From positions 3,038,001 through 3,102,000 of the forward strand of contig NZ_CP113977.2 in assembly GCF_026870175.2 (NCBI RefSeq): a stretch of 64,000 bases of DNA, written 5' to 3'. The translations under genes were made by a program, and so were the position numbers. This DNA is from Flavobacterium aestivum (GTDB lineage Bacteria; Bacteroidota; Bacteroidia; Flavobacteriales; Flavobacteriaceae). The notes below the pieces were generated by a model that was given only the letters and a program-made list of their open reading frames with translations, made no database searches and was not told the origin of the DNA. Shown here one piece after another: positions 53,530 through 62,787 of this stretch; position 1 is the first letter of the stretch; every line of letters begins with the position of its first letter.

Positions 53530-54218
53530 TTGTTTGTTATCTTAAATTCTATCCCAATATTTCGCACACTGTTAATACTGATTCGATCATCGTTTTTAAA
53601 ATATTTTCGAATCTTACTGATATAAACATCCATACTTCTTCCGGAAAAAAAATCGTCACTGCCCCAAACGGTTTTTAATATTTGTTCCCGTTTTACCATT
53701 TGATTTTTGTGTGTATAGAAAAAATGGATTAGAGCGGCTTCTTTTTCAGTAAGTTGCTGAATCATAGAGTTGTTTTTTAGACAAAGCCGCTTGGTGTCAA
53801 ATACATAAGTGCCTATTTGTAATTCATCAATTGTAGAAAAATGAGTTTGTTTTTGTTGACTTCTTTTCAAGATATTATTTAGTCGTAAAACAAGCTCATC
53901 AGCCTCAAATGGTTTTACGATATAATCATCGGCACCCAATTTTAGTCCAATGATTTTATCTTCTTTTAGCTTTCTGGCTGTGAGGAATATAAAAGGTATT
54001 TCGGGATTTATTTTGATGATTTTTTCGGCAAGGGTAAATCCATCCATTTTGGGCATCATCACATCAAAAACGCAAATATCAAAGTTTTCCGTTTGAAATA
54101 AAGTCAAGGCATCTTCTCCGTTTTCTGCCCAAGTAATGTCATACTGGTATAATTCTAAATATTGTTTGAGAACGCTTGCAAAATCAGTATCGTCTTCGGC
54201 TAAAAGTACTTTTTTCAA
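53526..54218 (-). CDS. OmpR/PhoB-family response regulator
   Basis: 230 aa if started at TTG 54218, which gives the standard KKVLLAEDD N-terminus. An ATG at 54275 in the same frame would overlap the kinase gene and add an atypical extension. The receiver domain has acidic E8-D9-D10, phospho-acceptor D52 (FDVMMPKMDG), T80 and K102. The C-terminal winged helix (~130-230) is of trans_reg_C type, with RSMDVYISKIRKYF. It is paired with the histidine kinase directly upstream (11-bp gap). The targets are unknown; the exported-hydrolase/OMP operon across the gap is a candidate. Confidence 0.92.
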   Translation of the reverse strand: MKKVLLAEDDTDFASVLKQYLELYQYDITWAENGEDALTLFQTENFDICVFDVMMPKMDGFTLAEKIIKINPEIPFIFLTARKLKEDKIIGLKLGADDYIVKPFEADELVLRLNNILKRSQQKQTHFSTIDELQIGTYVFDTKRLCLKNNSMIQQLTEKEAALIHFFYTHKNQMVKREQILKTVWGSDDFFSGRSMDVYISKIRKYFKNDDRISINSVRNIGIEFKITNN

Positions 54219-54228
54219 TGGCAGTATA

Positions 54229-55587
54229 TTAGACTTTAAACATAATTGTAAATACCGATCCTTTTCCCAAGTCACTCATAACGGCAATAGTACCTTGATG
54301 TGCTTTTATGATTTGGTTCACATAATACAATCCCAATCCCAATCCTTTCGCATTATGAAGATTACCTTGCTCAACTCTGTAAAATTTATCAAACAATAAG
54401 GAATGCTTGTTTTTTGAAATTCCAATTCCATCATCTTTGATACTGATATTGAATTGATTTTTGATTAATTCTGTTTTGATCGTGATTTTGGTGCTGCCAT
54501 ATTTCACGGCATTTTCGAGCACATTTAAAATAGCTGTTGTCAAATGAAATTTATCCAAGACCAAAGAAGTTTCTTTAGTATTAAAATCGGTTTCAATAGT
54601 CACTTTTGGATACGCAATCTTAAAATCAGCAACAATGGCATTCAAAAATAATTCGGTTGCGATTTTCTCTTTTTGCAATTCGATTTCATTTTCACCCAAA
54701 GAATTGGCCATTACCTGATCGATTAAACTTTGCAAACGATTGTTTTGGCGTGAAATAGTATCAAGGACACTACTGAACTGCTGTTCATTATCCCTAATGT
54801 CTTTTCGTTCTAATATCTTTGTGGAGATTCCTAAAGTGGTCAGAGGAGTTTTGAGTTCATGTGTTATATTATTGATGAAATCGGTTTTGACATCACTCAC
54901 TTTTTTTTGTTTGATTAGTGCTTTTATAGCAATAACAAACAGAGTTATTAAGGTTAGAATTGAAAGCAGTGACAGTAATAAAACCATTCTCATTCTTTTT
55001 AGAATTATGGCTTCCCAATCAATTACAGAGACATACATGGAGTCTTCCGTAAGTAATTTATAATCCTGCATTACAGAAGAACCACTTGTTGTACTAACAT
55101 AATTCCGAACTAAAAAGGCATTGTTTAAAGTTGTCAAATTGCCATACATTTTATTTTTTATAACAGGCTTTTCGGAGAAAATAGTATCTGCTTTTTTATG
55201 ACTGTTGTAAATGACAAACTTGTTAAGAACAATGGCAAAATCTATTGAAATATCTGGAAATTCACGTTTAAATTTAAGGTGCAGTTTGCGGGTTAATTCA
55301 CTTCCGGATTCATTATCAAGCAAAGTACTTTCTATATGGAATTTAGGCTTTTTGTTTAAAACATAATTTTGTGCCAACTGCTTATACAATAATTCTTTTT
55401 TATTGACGTAAGCCGAATCAATATCGCTGTAATCATTTGTTATCTGGGCAATTTTATCTTTGATTTCAGTGTGAAATTGAGCCACTTTATAATCATAAGT
55501 AGTCTTTACTAAATAGCATTGCACCACAGATAGAGCAATCAGAGCAACTACTGAAAACGCGATTAATAAATTGATTCTTTGCTTCAT
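54229..55587 (-). CDS. sensor histidine kinase
   Basis: 452 aa from ATG 55587 (MKQRINLLIAF); an ATG 30 bp upstream is possible. TM1 (~6-24) and TM2 (~201-222) enclose a ~175-aa periplasmic domain without a recognisable sensor fold. The HisKA box ITHELKTPLTT holds the phospho-accepting H243. The HATPase_c domain shows NVLENAVKYG (N box), DDGIGISKNKHSLLF and GLGLGLYYV. It phosphorylates the adjacent response regulator. The signal is unknown. Confidence 0.92.
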   Translation of the reverse strand: MKQRINLLIAFSVVALIALSVVQCYLVKTTYDYKVAQFHTEIKDKIAQITNDYSDIDSAYVNKKELLYKQLAQNYVLNKKPKFHIESTLLDNESGSELTRKLHLKFKREFPDISIDFAIVLNKFVIYNSHKKADTIFSEKPVIKNKMYGNLTTLNNAFLVRNYVSTTSGSSVMQDYKLLTEDSMYVSVIDWEAIILKRMRMVLLLSLLSILTLITLFVIAIKALIKQKKVSDVKTDFINNITHELKTPLTTLGISTKILERKDIRDNEQQFSSVLDTISRQNNRLQSLIDQVMANSLGENEIELQKEKIATELFLNAIVADFKIAYPKVTIETDFNTKETSLVLDKFHLTTAILNVLENAVKYGSTKITIKTELIKNQFNISIKDDGIGISKNKHSLLFDKFYRVEQGNLHNAKGLGLGLYYVNQIIKAHQGTIAVMSDLGKGSVFTIMFKV

Positions 55588-55640
55588 TTGGTGAAAATTA
55601 AAAATGCTTAAACGCAATTAATGCCTGAAAAAAAGCTTTT

Positions 55641-55717
55641 GTCACAAATTACACGAATTATCACAAATTTATAATGAAAGAACCAATACAATCTGCGTAA
55701 ATCTGCAAAATCTGCGT
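55641..55717. repeat. short flavobacterial intergenic repeats
   Basis: Two clusters: 55641-55670 with CACAAATTA / CACGAATTA / TCACAAATT, and 55690-55717 with three AATCTGC-type units. Sequences of this kind are familiar as dispersed intergenic repeats in Bacteroidota. No coding potential. Confidence 0.5.
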
Positions 55718-55880
55718 GCTATTTTTACCTGCTAAGCAACATAGGCAAGCATAAAATTGAATTCAAAAATAATCCTTTTATTATTCAAATTAGCCATTAA
55801 CTCCGCATTAACCTTCGATTAACTTAGGAAGTGAGTATTTAGAATCATTTTTGCATTCAAAATACTGAAAAATATAAATT

Positions 55881-56840
55881 ATGAAAAATCTATTATCCAT
55901 AGTGATTTTACTTGGAGTTACATTTTGTTATGGGCAAGGACTTGAGAAAGTAATTGTTAATAATTCAGATACCAATGACTTATATATCAATGACGGTGAC
56001 TCAAAATCTTTGTATTATTACAAAATTGTTCCAAATACTGAAATTATTGGAGCTTTGGTAATTTTACCATCTGGAGGAGAAACTACAGAAGATTTACTAA
56101 AACAAATAACATTACATCAACTTGCTGTTCAAAAAGGAATCTTAGTAATTATTCCTTCAGTAAATTGGGGAACCGATAGCCGAGAGGCTGAATTCTATTT
56201 TTTAAATACGATTTTTAATGAAATAGTAATAAAGTACAATGTTTCCAAGGATAATTTTATTTTGGGAGGCCTGTCGAATGGAGGTATCATTTCATTGACC
56301 TATGCGGAAAAAGCCACAAAAAACCCAAATAAATTTTTCTTAATTCCCAAAGGAGTATTTGCTTTAGATACTCCACTGGATCAAGCCCGTTTCTATAAAT
56401 ATTGCGAAAGAGAAATTGAACGAAATCTTTCTGAAGCAGGAGTAAATGAGGCAAGATGGATAAAGAATAATTCCGATAGTTTGTATGGTGGTTCCCCAGA
56501 TAAATTCCCAGATAAGTATATTGAAGCATCCATTTTTTCTTTTGGAGCAAAAGAAGGAGGAAATGCAAAATACTTAAAAGGCACACCTATACGTATGTAT
56601 ACAGATTTAGATGTTGATTGGCTAATCAATAAACGCCACCGTGATTTGTATGATTGGAATGGAATTGATATAGTTGCTATGATAAATCAATTGAAAGTTA
56701 TGGGTAATAAAAATGCAAATGTAATTATTAGTCAAGGAAAAGGAGTAAGATTAGACGGCAGTAAAAATCCACATTCTTGGTCAATAATGGATTCGCAAGA
56801 TTGTCTAAATTGGATTCTTAATTTACTTAATAATGAATAA
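55881..56840 (+). CDS. exported alpha/beta-hydrolase-like protein
   Basis: 319 aa with a signal peptide (to CYGQ, ~19). The body has the LGGLSNGG nucleophile elbow (G130-L-S132-N-G134), a preceding VIIPSVNWG strand and a C-terminal NPHSW histidine, consistent with an alpha/beta-hydrolase (esterase or peptidase-like). The acidic member of the triad was not identified with certainty. The substrate is unknown. The last 8 bp overlap the start of the next gene (outer-membrane barrel), so the two are translationally coupled and probably act on one substrate. Confidence 0.75.
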   Translation: MKNLLSIVILLGVTFCYGQGLEKVIVNNSDTNDLYINDGDSKSLYYYKIVPNTEIIGALVILPSGGETTEDLLKQITLHQLAVQKGILVIIPSVNWGTDSREAEFYFLNTIFNEIVIKYNVSKDNFILGGLSNGGIISLTYAEKATKNPNKFFLIPKGVFALDTPLDQARFYKYCEREIERNLSEAGVNEARWIKNNSDSLYGGSPDKFPDKYIEASIFSFGAKEGGNAKYLKGTPIRMYTDLDVDWLINKRHRDLYDWNGIDIVAMINQLKVMGNKNANVIISQGKGVRLDGSKNPHSWSIMDSQDCLNWILNLLNNE

Positions 56841-58935
56841 AATTATAATCATTGTACTTTGTTTTACCATTTCTGGATTTGGATATGGACAGAATACAAC
56901 TGCGAAGGACAGTATATCAAACAATTTAAGCGAAGTAATTGTTACTAAAGAAAAGAAAATGTTCTCCAATAAAAATGGAAATATAAAAGTTGATGTGGCC
57001 AATTCGATTCTAAATGCAACTCCCAATACAATAGATTTACTATCAAAATTACCCAATATTACGATAAGTGCCGACAAAGAAAATATTACGGTTATAGGAA
57101 AGGGAAATCCTTTGGTATACATAGATAACCAAAAAGTAGGAATTAGTGATTTGAACGCCTTGACTGTAGATGACATTAAAACCATTGAACTCATTAATAA
57201 TCCTTCCTCTAAATATGAAGCCGAAGGAAGAGCCGTCATTTTGATTACCAGAAAATTTAGCAAAAAAGAAGGTTCACAAACGACTTTATCCGAAGTGGCT
57301 TCCTTTAAAAAATCATTCAATAATTATCTAGGGATAAATTCAAGTTTCAAAAAGAACAAATTAGAATGGAAAGTCAATTTTAACTTCAACAGATTGAATC
57401 CTTGGGAAAGCCATAGTATTGATTATCAAATACCAGAAGCTGATATAATCTCAAACTATAATGTTGCTACAGCAAATACCCAAAGGAAGCAGTTTATTTT
57501 TGGAGGCAGTTTGTTTTATAAAATCAATGATGACGATTATTTTTCAATCAGTGCAAACAGTAAATTGCAAAGCGAACCTTTTGATATAAACACTACAACT
57601 TATAACAAGAAAGAAGCTGTAGAAAATAATATTGTAACTCACAGTGATAATAAGAGTACAAAGAACTTTATTAACACTTTTGTTAATTATTCCAAGAAGA
57701 TAAAATCAATAGATACTCAATTGTTTACTGGTTTTCAATATTCAAATTTTGATCAGGATTCTAAATCTTTAGTTCAGAATAATTTCAACGATACTCAATT
57801 TGAAAGGGCTCAAAATAGTAATCAAAAATTTAATATTGATGTTTTTTCCGGTAGGGCAGATCTCGAAAAGAAGTTTAAAAACGAAATGAAGTTGGAATAC
57901 GGCGGACTTTATTTATCAGCGAATGCCAAAACTGATTTTAAAATCTTGAATTTTGATACCAATATTACAATCAACTCCAATTATAATTTCAAAGAGAAGA
58001 ATAGTGCAGCTTATACACAATTGTCTGGAAGCCTTAAAAAGATTGGATATTCAGTTGGTTTAAGAGTTGAAAACACCAATATTGTTGGGGAGTTTAAGAA
58101 TGATAATGCGCCATTAATCAATAAAAACTACACTGATTTTTTTCCGAAAGTACAGCTGGATATTCCGATTGATAGTACCAAATCTATAACTTTAAACTAT
58201 TTCAAAAGTATTTCGAGACCCAATTATTCATCTACAAGTCAGGGAGCCACTTATATCAATCCCTATTTTTTATATTCCAGGAATATCAATTTAGATCCAA
58301 CTATCAATAATCAAATTTCATCCAGTTTTCAATATCATGACAAATCAGTAAAGCTAAGCTATTACGTAAATACAGATCCAGTATACAGTAGCTTTATATT
58401 TGATAGTCAAAACAACATACTGACTTTTAGAGAAACTAATTTTGAGAAAGAATCTGGGTTTAATTTAGAATTTACCTTGCCTTTCACATATAAAAATTGG
58501 ACATCGACCAATAGCTTAAGCTGCATATTGAATAAAATAGAAGATGATTCGGCATTGTTTATAGCATCAAAACCCTATTTATACTATTATTCCAGTAATG
58601 AATTTAAACTCCCAAAAGAGTATACAATAGTAATGACAGCCTGGGGTTTAACGGAACAAAAAGAAGGTGTTTTTGAAAGAAATGCAAAATTCATCTTGGA
58701 TTTAGGAATTTCAAAAATATTTTTCAAGAATTGGGATTGTACCTTAAGTTATAATGACATTTTTAGGAATATGATTTATGAAGAAAGATTTACCATAAAT
58801 AATATCAACTCAAAAGCCAGATATTTGGTGGATTCACATGAATTTTCGATAGCCATTAAATATTCTTTTGGAAAAATAAAATCAACTGAGTTTAAGGAAA
58901 AAAGCATTGATGATAACTCCAATAGAATTAGATAA
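56833..58935 (+). CDS. TonB-type outer-membrane beta-barrel protein (OMP_b-brl_3 family)
   Basis: 700 aa. A signal peptide (to GYGQ) precedes a plug-like region (~35-140: NLSEVIVT, PNTIDLLSKLPNI, LVYIDNQKV, IKTIELINNPSSKYEAEGRAVILI). A long beta-barrel (~150-700) follows, with many KLEYGG/GLYLS-type strands. The usual N-terminal carboxypeptidase-regulatory-like domain of larger relatives is missing. It starts inside the preceding hydrolase gene. It may import or export a small ligand or peptide; the ligand is unknown. Possible control by the neighbouring two-component system is only inferred from position. Confidence 0.85.
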   Translation: MNKIIIIVLCFTISGFGYGQNTTAKDSISNNLSEVIVTKEKKMFSNKNGNIKVDVANSILNATPNTIDLLSKLPNITISADKENITVIGKGNPLVYIDNQKVGISDLNALTVDDIKTIELINNPSSKYEAEGRAVILITRKFSKKEGSQTTLSEVASFKKSFNNYLGINSSFKKNKLEWKVNFNFNRLNPWESHSIDYQIPEADIISNYNVATANTQRKQFIFGGSLFYKINDDDYFSISANSKLQSEPFDINTTTYNKKEAVENNIVTHSDNKSTKNFINTFVNYSKKIKSIDTQLFTGFQYSNFDQDSKSLVQNNFNDTQFERAQNSNQKFNIDVFSGRADLEKKFKNEMKLEYGGLYLSANAKTDFKILNFDTNITINSNYNFKEKNSAAYTQLSGSLKKIGYSVGLRVENTNIVGEFKNDNAPLINKNYTDFFPKVQLDIPIDSTKSITLNYFKSISRPNYSSTSQGATYINPYFLYSRNINLDPTINNQISSSFQYHDKSVKLSYYVNTDPVYSSFIFDSQNNILTFRETNFEKESGFNLEFTLPFTYKNWTSTNSLSCILNKIEDDSALFIASKPYLYYYSSNEFKLPKEYTIVMTAWGLTEQKEGVFERNAKFILDLGISKIFFKNWDCTLSYNDIFRNMIYEERFTINNINSKARYLVDSHEFSIAIKYSFGKIKSTEFKEKSIDDNSNRIR

Positions 58936-58944
58936 AATCTTAAA

Positions 58945-58972
58945 AAAGCCCTTGAATTTCAAGGGCTTTGTA
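58945..58972. terminator. bidirectional terminator between OMP gene and rsmD
   Basis: AAAGCCCTTGA (58945-58955) pairs with TCAAGGGCTTT (58959-58969) around a 3-nt loop, between convergent genes. Confidence 0.8.
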
Positions 58973-58992
58973 AGTATATATTCTTTGATAAA

Positions 58993-59595
58993 TTAACCTT
59001 CGTCTTCTTCTGTGTCTTTACGATTAGACTCGTCATCAACTTCTTCCTCTTCGGTTGAATCCAATTCGAAGAAACTAAAAACAGAGCCACCATAACTTTT
59101 CTGGAAAGAAAAATTAATCATGTGATCCAGTTTGGTATATTTAGAATGTTCAATAATCATCATGCCTTCATCGTCGAGTAATCCTTTTTCGAAAACCAAT
59201 AATACAATTTTTTCAAAAGTTTTTTGATCTAAACCATAAGGAGGATCTGCAAAAATAATGTCGTAAGAAGTTTTGTTTTTTTCTAAAAAAGTAAAAACAT
59301 CGCTTTTTGTAGCAGCAATATTAAAATCGTATTCAGCAGCTACTTGCTTAATGAATTTTACACAACCAAAATCAGCATCAACTGAGGTAATGGGCATGCT
59401 ACCACGTGAAGCAAATTCATAACTGATATTACCAGTTCCTGCAAATAAGTCTAATACTTTTAGGCCATCAAAGTCAAAATTATTATTCAAAACATTAAAC
59501 AATGCTTCTTTACTCATGTCCGTTGTTGGGCGAACAGGTAAGCCTTTTGGTGGCATAATGCGTCTTCCTTTGTATTTTCCGGATATGATTCTCAT
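58993..59595 (-). CDS. rsmD: 16S rRNA (guanine-966-N2)-methyltransferase RsmD
   Basis: 200 aa. It begins MRIISGKYKGRRI with RPTTDMSKEALFN, typical of RsmD. The SAM-binding motif LDLFAGTG lies at ~48-55 and the catalytic DPPY at 117-120. The last ~20 residues are a highly acidic tail (EEEVDDESNR...EEDEG), longer than in most relatives. It methylates G966 of 16S rRNA during 30S assembly. The start ATG overlaps the stop of the upstream DUF3822 gene (ATGA), so the pair is translationally coupled. Confidence 0.95.
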   Translation of the reverse strand: MRIISGKYKGRRIMPPKGLPVRPTTDMSKEALFNVLNNNFDFDGLKVLDLFAGTGNISYEFASRGSMPITSVDADFGCVKFIKQVAAEYDFNIAATKSDVFTFLEKNKTSYDIIFADPPYGLDQKTFEKIVLLVFEKGLLDDEGMMIIEHSKYTKLDHMINFSFQKSYGGSVFSFFELDSTEEEEVDDESNRKDTEEDEG

Positions 59596-60413
59596 GAGTT
59601 AAAAAGTATAAAATGTTGCTGATTTTGAGCTTTTGTGAAAGGGTTGTTTTTTTGTAAATCAGTCACATCAAAGAAGGATATATTTCGAATGTATTTGAAA
59701 GCGATTTTATAGAAATCATCTTCTTCTGAAATGGCTCCTAATAATTCCAATTTAAAACTTTCGGGATTCATATTTAATTGTTCTGCAGTAAAAAGCAAAT
59801 AATAAATAAAATCTTCCGGAGTTTTATATTCGAATGAATTGAATAACAGTAGTTTTTGATTTTGGATAACAATAATTTCAAAATGACCCGGATTAAAATG
59901 AACCATCATTTTCTTGTCATCATTATTTTTGGAGGCATCCAAAAGTTTTGAAACTAAAATACTGTTGGCATGTCTGTAATCAAATGAACCAAATTGATCT
60001 ATAAAAAAATTATTGATATTTACGTAAGGTATATAAACCACATTCATTTGATAATTTGTGATTTCATCAAATGCAAAAAAATCTGTTTCAAAAACCTTGG
60101 TATTGTATTGTAAATAACTAGCCAAAAATTGTTCATCAAACAATGCTGTAGGAACAAATGTCGAAAGATTATTATTATGTATTACTTGAATCTCGTCATA
60201 AGATTCTTTTAATTCCGGATAATCCCGAAAGGCATCCGAAAATAAATCCTCAATTTTGGTTGCTTTATGAAAAGTGTCAAACCGTACCTCATTTAGTGAG
60301 GTAATCTTATTGTTCAAAGTGTCAAAACAACAAAAAGAAAGTCCTGTCAAGGAAACTTGAATTGATAGCTTTTTGTATTTTTTATCTGTTATATTGGTGT
60401 TTTGCATTGACAT
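59592..60413 (-). CDS. DUF3822 family protein
   Basis: 273 aa, no signal peptide. The layout, with SIQVSLTGLSFCCFD near the N-terminus, then FVPTALFDEQFLASYLQYN and VVYIPYVNINNFF, matches the DUF3822 family of Bacteroidota, which has an actin-like/ASKHA-type appearance. It is translationally coupled to rsmD, an arrangement common in Flavobacteriia. Function unknown. Confidence 0.85.
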   Translation of the reverse strand: MSMQNTNITDKKYKKLSIQVSLTGLSFCCFDTLNNKITSLNEVRFDTFHKATKIEDLFSDAFRDYPELKESYDEIQVIHNNNLSTFVPTALFDEQFLASYLQYNTKVFETDFFAFDEITNYQMNVVYIPYVNINNFFIDQFGSFDYRHANSILVSKLLDASKNNDDKKMMVHFNPGHFEIIVIQNQKLLLFNSFEYKTPEDFIYYLLFTAEQLNMNPESFKLELLGAISEEDDFYKIAFKYIRNISFFDVTDLQKNNPFTKAQNQQHFILFNS

Positions 60414-60615
60414 TGTTTGATTTACAATTCATTATAGACCATGAATTATAGTTGGATTTCATACGATTGCAAACTTACAAATTTTATTTTTTAGTTTAAA
60501 AGTTTAGATAGTTATTCGTTTAGATGGTTTGTGCCTAAGTGAAGTGCAATCTAAAACTTGTAAACCAATAAACTTTTGACCTTTTTTCACTTAATTTGCA
60601 ATCAAATTACAATCC

Positions 60616-62037
60616 ATGAATTCCTCCTCATTTTATAGCCTTTTACAGCGAAAATTCCCTTTTCAGCCAACTTACAAACAGGATATCTTTTTTCAAAAAA
60701 TAGCCGTGTTTTTGACTGAGAACGAGAATGACACTATTTTTGTTCTAAAAGGTTATGCAGGAACAGGAAAAACTACTGTTATCTCTACGATTGTAAATAG
60801 TTTATTGGATATTAATAAGAAATATGTTTTGTTGGCACCAACAGGACGTGCTGCTAAAGTAATTGCCAATTATTCAGAAAAGCCAGCTTTTACAATTCAT
60901 AAAAAAATATATTTCCCCAAGAAAACTTCTGGAGGAGGGGTTGCATTTACTTTACAGCCAAACAAACACAAAAACACTATTTTCATAGTCGATGAGGCCT
61001 CGATGATTTCTGATACGAATTCGGATTCTAAATTATATGAAAACGGTTCTTTGCTAGATGATTTGATTTCCTATGTGTATTCGGGTACCAATTGTAAAAT
61101 GATTTTATTGGGAGATATAGCTCAATTACCTCCTGTAAATCTAGAAGTTAGCCCTGCATTAGACATTCAAACATTGAGTTTGAATTACAACAAAGAAGTC
61201 GATTATATTGAACTGGACGAAGTAATGCGTCAGGAAGAAAGTTCAGGAATTTTGCATAATGCCACCGAATTGCGAGAATTATTGAAGGATTCTTTTATAA
61301 CCGACTTTAAGTTTGATGTTCGTAAATTCAAGGATATTGTACGATTGACAGATGGTTACGATATTCAGGATGCTATTAATTCGGCTTACAGTAATTACAG
61401 TATAGAAGATACGGCTTTTATTGTACGGTCGAATAAAAGAGCCAATCAATACAATGAGCAAATTCGATCCAAAATTCTCGATAAAGAAAGTGAACTGTCT
61501 ACAGGTGATTTCCTGATGGTTGTGAAGAATAATTATTTTTGGCTAAAAGACTCTGATGAAGCTGGATTTATTGCTAATGGTGATATTATCGAGGTTCTGG
61601 AAATGTTTGGCATAAAAGAATTATACGGCTTTAAATTTGCCAAAGTAAAAATCCGAATGATTGATTACCCTAATCAAAAGCCCTTTGAAACTGTACTTTT
61701 GATGGATACTATAAAAAGTGAATCTCCTTCTTTAACATTCGAAGAATCTAATAGACTGTATCAGGAAGTTCTAAAAGATTATGAAGGAGAAACCAAATTC
61801 AAACAATTTCAGAAAGTAAAAACCAATGAGTATTTCAATGGTTTGCAAGTTAAATTCTCATATGCGATAACTTGCCACAAATCACAAGGAGGGCAGTGGA
61901 ATACCGTTTTCATTGAACAACCGTATTTGCCAAACGGCATAGACAGAGATTATATCCGATGGTTATACACCGCTATGACACGTGCCAAAAATAAACTATA
62001 TTTGATAGGATTTAAGGATGAGAGTTTTGTAGATTAA
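60616..62037 (+). CDS. RecD-like ATP-dependent DNA helicase (superfamily 1)
   Basis: 473 aa, much shorter than full RecD/RecD2. Walker A GYAGTGKT (46-53), the adjacent APTGRAAKV motif Ia, the DEAS Walker B (D126-E127), LLGDIAQLPPV motif III, and the C-terminal CHKSQGGQWNTVFIE and YTAMTRAKNKLYLIG motifs (UvrD_C_2) are all present. It is expected to unwind DNA 5' to 3'. No recB/recC genes are nearby, so it probably acts alone. Soluble and single-gene, with its own AT-rich upstream region. Confidence 0.92.
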   Translation: MNSSSFYSLLQRKFPFQPTYKQDIFFQKIAVFLTENENDTIFVLKGYAGTGKTTVISTIVNSLLDINKKYVLLAPTGRAAKVIANYSEKPAFTIHKKIYFPKKTSGGGVAFTLQPNKHKNTIFIVDEASMISDTNSDSKLYENGSLLDDLISYVYSGTNCKMILLGDIAQLPPVNLEVSPALDIQTLSLNYNKEVDYIELDEVMRQEESSGILHNATELRELLKDSFITDFKFDVRKFKDIVRLTDGYDIQDAINSAYSNYSIEDTAFIVRSNKRANQYNEQIRSKILDKESELSTGDFLMVVKNNYFWLKDSDEAGFIANGDIIEVLEMFGIKELYGFKFAKVKIRMIDYPNQKPFETVLLMDTIKSESPSLTFEESNRLYQEVLKDYEGETKFKQFQKVKTNEYFNGLQVKFSYAITCHKSQGGQWNTVFIEQPYLPNGIDRDYIRWLYTAMTRAKNKLYLIGFKDESFVD

Positions 62038-62059
62038 ACTATCATTGTTATAACTGTAG

Positions 62060-62118
62060 AGACGCGATTTATCGCGTCTAACATATAGTTGTTACGTGAG
62101 ACGCGATAAATTGCGTCT
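62060..62118. repeat. REP-like palindromes upstream of RAYT remnant
   Basis: Palindrome 1 (62060-62079) is AGACGCGAT-TT-ATCGCGTCT, perfect. Palindrome 2 (62099-62118) is the same sequence with AA in the centre and one changed base. The spacing is 19 bp. Confidence 0.85.
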
Positions 62119-62146
62119 GTACATTATATTCTGATAAAAATAAATT

Positions 62147-62698
62147 ATGGCAGAAAAATTTCGAAATAAATATAGGATTCCTTCTGCTAGATTAAAAAAT
62201 TGGGATTATGGTACTAATGGAGCTTATTTCATTACGATTTAGACAAAGGAAATGAAGCACTTTTTTGGAGAAGTTGTTGATAGTGGAATGAATTTAAATG
62301 CAATTGGAGCATTGGCTGAAAAATATTGGATAGAAATAGTAAAACAATTTCCATATATCGAATTGGGAAATTTTCAGATCATGCCCAATCACATGCATGG
62401 AATATTGATTATTAATAAATCTGTAGAAACGCAATTAATTCCGTCTATAGAATCAGAGAAGGCAATAGGTGGATTTGCAGGAGAAAATAATCCTATGCTT
62501 GCAGAAAATATTTCAAGAATAATCCGATGGTATAAAGGAAGATGTACATTTGAAATGCGAAAAGTAAATCAAAATTTCGAATGGCATTCACGTTTTCACG
62601 ATCATATTATCAGAAACTCAGAATCTTTTGAAAGAATACAAAATTATATAGAAGAAAACCCATCGAAATGGGGAGAAGATAAATTTTTTAGAAAATAA
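62147..62698 (+). pseudogene. REP-associated tyrosine transposase (RAYT, Y1_Tnp family) with in-frame amber stop
   Basis: The frame from ATG 62147 (MAEKFRNKYRIPSARLKNWDYG, then GAYFITI) is interrupted by TAG at codon 32 (62240-62242) and continues in the same frame from ATG 62252 to 62698. The remainder keeps the HUH motif (PNHMHGILII) and a late YIEENPSKW tyrosine. It therefore looks like a full RAYT broken by one nonsense codon, probably from CAG. The 148-aa part from 62252 alone lacks the first strand and is unlikely to be active. It is flanked on both sides by REP-like palindromes, a REPtron layout. RAYTs spread REP elements; this copy may be dead or leaky by stop read-through. Confidence 0.85.
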
Positions 62699-62718
62699 TT
62701 ATCAGCTCACAGCCGTAC

Positions 62719-62757
62719 AGACGCGATTTATCGCGTCTCTAGATTTATCGCATCTCT
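62719..62757. repeat. REP-like palindrome downstream of RAYT remnant
   Basis: AGACGCGAT-TT-ATCGCGTCT at 62719-62738, identical to the upstream palindrome, followed by a degenerate copy (AGATTTATCGCATCT). Confidence 0.85.
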
Positions 62758-62787
62758 AAATTGATCTTTCAATAAAATCAATGCATT

